Shown: in pieces, positions 60,246-64,000 of the stretch
Layout of the letters: every line of letters starts with the position of its first letter
How positions within the stretch are numbered: position 1 is the stretch's first letter
NCBI RefSeq assembly: GCF_000739615.1
Contig: NZ_BATP01000047.1
Coordinates: forward strand, 1-64,000
Reading direction: 5' to 3'
DNA from: Haloferula sp. BvORR071
GTDB taxonomy: Bacteria > Verrucomicrobiota > Verrucomicrobiia > Verrucomicrobiales > Akkermansiaceae
DNA: 64,000 bases
The notes under the pieces: generated by a model
What the model saw: the letters and a program-made list of their open reading frames with translations, nothing else
What the model was told of the DNA's origin: nothing
The model's database searches: none
Program-made: the position numbers and the translations under genes

Positions 60246-60293
60246 CCGGCGCGAAGGACACGCCGGGAAAGGCCGGCCGCAGCCCTTGCGGCC
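60246..60293 (+). promoter_or_regulatory. Two hairpins in the gapA leader
   Basis: CCGGCG...CGCCGG (60246-60251 with 60261-60266) and GGCCGCA-gccct-TGCGGCC (60275-60281 with 60287-60293) lie side by side, ending 26 bases before the gapA ATG. They could stabilise the message or control it. Confidence 0.4.
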
Positions 60294-60310
60294 ACCACGA
60301 TCTGACCTGA

Positions 60311-61369
<1,059 letters not shown>

Positions 61370-61413
61370 TCCTTCTCTCCGCTGCTAGTTAGAAGCAGTT
61401 TTGTTTTTGAAAG

Positions 61414-61445
61414 CACCCCGCCTTGTGAGAGGCGGGGTGTTTTTT
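61414..61445 (+). terminator. Rho-independent terminator of gapA
   Basis: CACCCCGCC (61414-61422) pairs with GGCGGGGTG (61431-61439) over an eight-base loop, followed by TTTTTT. Confidence 0.95.
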
Positions 61446-61457
61446 GGTTGGGAGATT

Positions 61458-61473
61458 GGCTTTGAAAGCCGCG
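61458..61473. repeat. Short palindromic word GGCTTTGAAAGCCGCG
   Basis: The core GGCTTTGAAAGCC is self-complementary around one base. The same word with the central base changed occurs at 63083-63098. Both copies are intergenic. Confidence 0.4.
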
Positions 61474-61510
61474 GGAATACGGGGAGCTTGCTGGTCATGT
61501 GTTTTTGGGA

Positions 61511-61930
61511 ATGATGACGGTGCTACTCGAATTCTGCCATCATCTCATGGACGAAGAAATTCACAGCAGGCGATCTTGGCAGGAGATCGCGGACATGTAC
61601 GAGCAGTTGGTTCTTCGTTCTCCAAATTGGGAGCCAATGCGTGCTCTCGTGCGCCGCCTTGCAGCGGCCCCCACCGCATCGGAGCTTGAACGCAACACCT
61701 CCATGTTCGCGCTTCTCATTTCCAATGCGCCCACGCGCCACTGGCAAGAGAATGTGCTTCGCGTAGCATTCCTGCCCGATTCCCAAGAGTTCGAGTTTGT
61801 GTATCGCCATTACCATGGTGACGCCAACATTACCGAGAAGCGGTGTCCGGTTCCCGAGGCTTGGGATACGCTGTCGCGGTTTGTTCGATACAAGTTCGGA
61901 ACCCTTTTGACGGAAGAGTGGTCGTCTTGA
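61511..61930 (+). CDS. Hypothetical protein, possibly immunity-like
   Basis: This 139-residue soluble protein begins MMTVLLEFCHHLMDEEIHSR and ends with AWDTLSRFVRYKFGTLLTEE. It has a helical N-terminal half and a beta strand pair (LRVAFLPDSQEFEFVYRHYH). I do not recognise the family; small acidic alpha/beta proteins of this kind often stand near polymorphic-toxin loci. GTG 61499 or ATG 61514 are alternative starts. The next gene starts 35 bases later. Confidence 0.6.
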   Translation: MMTVLLEFCHHLMDEEIHSRRSWQEIADMYEQLVLRSPNWEPMRALVRRLAAAPTASELERNTSMFALLISNAPTRHWQENVLRVAFLPDSQEFEFVYRHYHGDANITEKRCPVPEAWDTLSRFVRYKFGTLLTEEWSS

Positions 61931-61965
61931 GAGAAGGGGGGCAGTGCAGTGAGCCGTTGAAGCGA

Positions 61966-62355
61966 ATGAAACGTAGAACCTTTATCGCGGTAGTATCGAT
62001 CATCTCGATAGCCACCTTCGGCTACTTCGGGTCCGCGCTCAGGCCTTTTCTGATTGAGCCCGGAATCAAGATCGGTCCGGAGATCCCGGCGGATGCGGTC
62101 ACGGCGATCCATCGAACCTGCGCCTTCCACCGTCTGGGAATCAAGAAGCCTCTGACCTTCTCCGCCTATATGGAGGCGCTGAGGAATCCGAAGAGTCACA
62201 AGGTTGAGCCTGTTTCGGTGAGGATGGTCGCCGAGAACAAGATTGTGGTCCATGATCCAAACCGAGGCATGGAATCACTGCTCAAGAATTTGGAGGGGAC
62301 ATGGGAGCAGGGGAGCTACGGGATGGCGGAGGGGCCTGATGGCATCTACAACTGA
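61966..62355 (+). CDS. Small membrane-anchored hypothetical protein
   Basis: This 129-residue protein has a basic start (MKRRTF), one N-terminal membrane or signal segment (IAVVSIISIATFGYFGSALR) and a periplasmic domain with a single Cys (IHRTCAFHRLG). The end includes NKIVVHDPNRGMESLLKNLE. Not recognised. It follows the hypothetical protein at 61511 closely and may be co-transcribed. Confidence 0.6.
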   Translation: MKRRTFIAVVSIISIATFGYFGSALRPFLIEPGIKIGPEIPADAVTAIHRTCAFHRLGIKKPLTFSAYMEALRNPKSHKVEPVSVRMVAENKIVVHDPNRGMESLLKNLEGTWEQGSYGMAEGPDGIYN

Positions 62356-62483
62356 TCGGTGGTTTGCAAAGGTATGCGGGGCTGCTTAGTGTTGCCACCT
62401 GTTGCGCGGGACCTAGTTGTTCAAATTGAGCTCTGCTGTTCTTGTGCGGTATTCGTGGGCCATCTAGTCCAATTTCCGCCTCC

Positions 62484-62927
62484 ATGATTCCTTGGGATAA
62501 AGTGAACGACCTGCGCCACCGCGCGGACGAGTTCAAGCAGCAGGGCGATTTTGCCGCGATGCTTCCGCTGAGAGAGGAGGTGGCACGGCTGCTCGAAGAT
62601 TACGGAGCGGCTGCGAAAGAGGTGGCCAACGGCTGGAACTACGTGGCGTATGTGAATCGCCAGATCGGGGACTTTCCGGCAGCGGAGCGGGCTGCGCGAA
62701 AATCGCTGGCATTTTATGTGGAGCACTCGGAGGGCAGGGACGAACTGCTGGCAAGCTACCTTTGGATGCTCTGGATGACGCTCGTGGACCAAAGCCGCTT
62801 TGCCGAAGCGCTGCCCTATGTGGAAGAGGGCGTCGGCTTGTTCGCCGAATTGCATGGAGAAGATGATTTTGTCATCGCCCGGCGTGCCGACTTGGCCAAG
62901 ATTCGAGGGCAGCTGCGGCAGGGATAG
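62484..62927 (+). CDS. TPR-like helical repeat protein
   Basis: This 147-residue all-helical protein holds about three TPR pairs: RADEFKQQGDFAAMLPLREE, WNYVAYVNRQIGDFPAAERA and YLWMLWMTLVDQSRFAEALP. It is cytoplasmic, a likely interaction scaffold. No operon partner is clear; 128 bases separate it from the previous gene. Confidence 0.68.
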   Translation: MIPWDKVNDLRHRADEFKQQGDFAAMLPLREEVARLLEDYGAAAKEVANGWNYVAYVNRQIGDFPAAERAARKSLAFYVEHSEGRDELLASYLWMLWMTLVDQSRFAEALPYVEEGVGLFAELHGEDDFVIARRADLAKIRGQLRQG

Positions 62928-63082
62928 CTCTTGTTCCAATCGGGGTTTCGATATCCTTGTCGTGCTAACCGGTGGTTTGCGCTCCTGCTTCGTTCCAAGC
63001 CCCGGCTGCTTGCTGGGCTCCCTCCGGAGCTTGAAGTGTGCTGGTATCTTGGCGAGGTGGGGCTGCAAGGGACCGCTCGAGC

Positions 63083-63098
63083 GGCTTTCAAAGCCGCG
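63083..63098. repeat. Short palindromic word GGCTTTCAAAGCCGCG
   Basis: This is the second copy of the word seen at 61458-61473. Upstream bases GC extend the symmetry to GCGGCTTT-c-AAAGCCGC. It lies just past the stop codon of the helicase gene (minus strand) and could help end transcription. Confidence 0.4.
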
Positions 63099-63109
63099 CT
63101 CCCAATTGC

Positions 63110-64000
63110 TCAGGCGAAGCGCGAGATATCGACCAACTGCAGCACCGGCCGCTCCTCCGCATCGCAGCGATCAAGGTCGATGCTAAGGTGAAGCGACCAA
63201 TCGTTGTGCTCCTCAGGGTCGACCAAGATTTGCTCGTAGGTCCAGAGCCTCGGCTTCTCCTCCTCCATTCGCGAATGCTTCGTCGCGCGCGCTTCGGGAT
63301 CGAGGCGGATGCGCTCGTGGTCGGAGTAGTAGTCGTCTAACAAGGCCTCGATCCGCGCGGCGTTCCACGCTTGGCCCTCGCCGTCGGTTGGCTCGATCTG
63401 GGCGAGGATGGCGGCGGTGTTGCCTTCGGCGAAGGCCTTCACAAGGGTGAAGACTGCATTCCTCAGGGCGCGGGTGAAGGCGGGGCGGTTGCGGGTGTAG
63501 GCGACGTGCTTGCGCAGCTCGGCGGGCTTCTCGGCCTCCGGCACGTAATCAGGGTTGCGCAGCTTCTCCCACTCGTCGATCAAGCTGGAGTCCACAGTTC
63601 GCAGGAGGTCACCGAGGTATTCCTCGGCCTCGACCAGTTCCTCGGTCTTCGTCATCGGCGGGACGGTCTGCGAGAGGACCTTGTAAACCTCCGAGATGTG
63701 GCGCAGCAGGACGGCCTCGCTCCGCTCCAGGCCGTAGGTCTTCACGTAGTCTTCGAAGGATTGCCAGTGCTCGAATATCTCGCGGGCGATCGACTTCGGG
63801 CGCACCGCGGCCTCCTTCATCCACGGGCGCTCCGCGACGAAGCGATTGTAGGTGTCGTAGATGAAATCCTTGCCGGGCTTCGGCCACTCGACTTCCTCCA
63901 GGCGGGCCATCCGCTCCTCATACTCCACGCCCTCGTTCTTGAGCTGGTTGATCAGCTCGCCCTTCAGCATGTCCACTTGGCGGCGCAGGATCACCTCCGG
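63110..64000 (-). CDS. DEAD/DEAH helicase C-terminus with DUF3516 domain, partial
   Basis: The frame enters from the right edge and ends at TGA 63110, giving 296 visible residues. They match the DUF3516 region that ends a group of large DEAD/DEAH-box RNA helicases. They include MARLEEVEWPKPGKDFIYDT, a Y-x-x-H-W-x-x-F-like region (FEHWQSFEDYVKTYGLER), SEVYKVLSQTVPPMTKTEEL, YLGDLLRTVDSSLIDEWEKL and a C-terminal WSLHLSIDLDRCDAE. The helicase motor itself lies outside the window, so the helicase call rests on family architecture. Confidence 0.78.
   Translation of the reverse strand, partial: PEVILRRQVDMLKGELINQLKNEGVEYEERMARLEEVEWPKPGKDFIYDTYNRFVAERPWMKEAAVRPKSIAREIFEHWQSFEDYVKTYGLERSEAVLLRHISEVYKVLSQTVPPMTKTEELVEAEEYLGDLLRTVDSSLIDEWEKLRNPDYVPEAEKPAELRKHVAYTRNRPAFTRALRNAVFTLVKAFAEGNTAAILAQIEPTDGEGQAWNAARIEALLDDYYSDHERIRLDPEARATKHSRMEEEKPRLWTYEQILVDPEEHNDWSLHLSIDLDRCDAEERPVLQLVDISRFA

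Overview
The window is a GC-rich (about 63% by eye), gene-dense stretch of bacterial chromosome. It most resembles a Verrucomicrobiota genome of the Luteolibacter/Haloferula type. This is inferred from very large secreted proteins built from autotransporter-associated beta-strand repeats, C-terminal 'D-x-D-x-D-G' plus 'LEF..GGDP' signatures on secreted proteins, a PEP-CTERM protein, secreted GH29, GH32 and DUF1080 enzymes, weak or absent Shine-Dalgarno sequences, and palindromic intergenic repeats. No rRNA, tRNA, CRISPR array, prophage or transposase gene was seen.

Layout. 1-6.8 kb: a partial secreted protein, a PAS-PAS hybrid histidine kinase, and a stress-type cluster (two different ferritin-like small proteins, a fasciclin protein, a TPR protein, an FAD oxidoreductase). 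7-11 kb: glycogen synthesis (GH13 branching-type enzyme and glycogen synthase). 11-17 kb: small membrane proteins, a membrane-anchored PA14-like protein, an M20 peptidase, a SUKH protein and glnS. 17-26 kb: an export-rich region with a beta-helix/GH32 fusion, two secreted proteins of unknown function and a secreted serine hydrolase. 26-28.4 kb: a four-gene ExbB/ExbD-type operon. 28.4-36.8 kb: fabF, a LamG plus beta-repeat giant, a thioesterase with an orphan ExbD, a membrane-protein pair and hflX. 36.9-40.3 kb: a cytochrome c/beta-propeller pair and an EF-hand protein. 40.3-47.4 kb: DUF4375, the DUF2868-DUF3482 GTPase pair, a rhomboid protease, mazG and a beta-helix protein. 47.4-55.8 kb (minus strand): transglutaminase, small membrane protein, circularly permuted ATP-grasp/alpha-E protein and tandem GNAT-like protein, followed by a PEP-CTERM protein and a phosphodiesterase-TPR-sulfotransferase fusion. 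55.9-59.3 kb: serine hydrolase, alpha-L-fucosidase and DUF1080 protein. 59.4-64 kb: gapA, unrecognised small proteins and the C-terminus of a DUF3516 helicase.

The themes are an outward-facing polysaccharide-degrading life style (GH29, GH32, DUF1080, large adhesin-like passengers), energised outer-membrane transport parts (ExbB/ExbD), storage glycogen and ordinary housekeeping genes. The points most worth following up are the ATP-grasp/alpha-E/transglutaminase/GNAT neighbourhood, the phosphodiesterase-TPR-sulfotransferase fusion, the beta-helix/GH32 fusion, a terminator-like hairpin inside the start of the GNAT gene, and three palindromic intergenic elements, two of which are bracketed by outward GTAG tetranucleotides like REP sequences.
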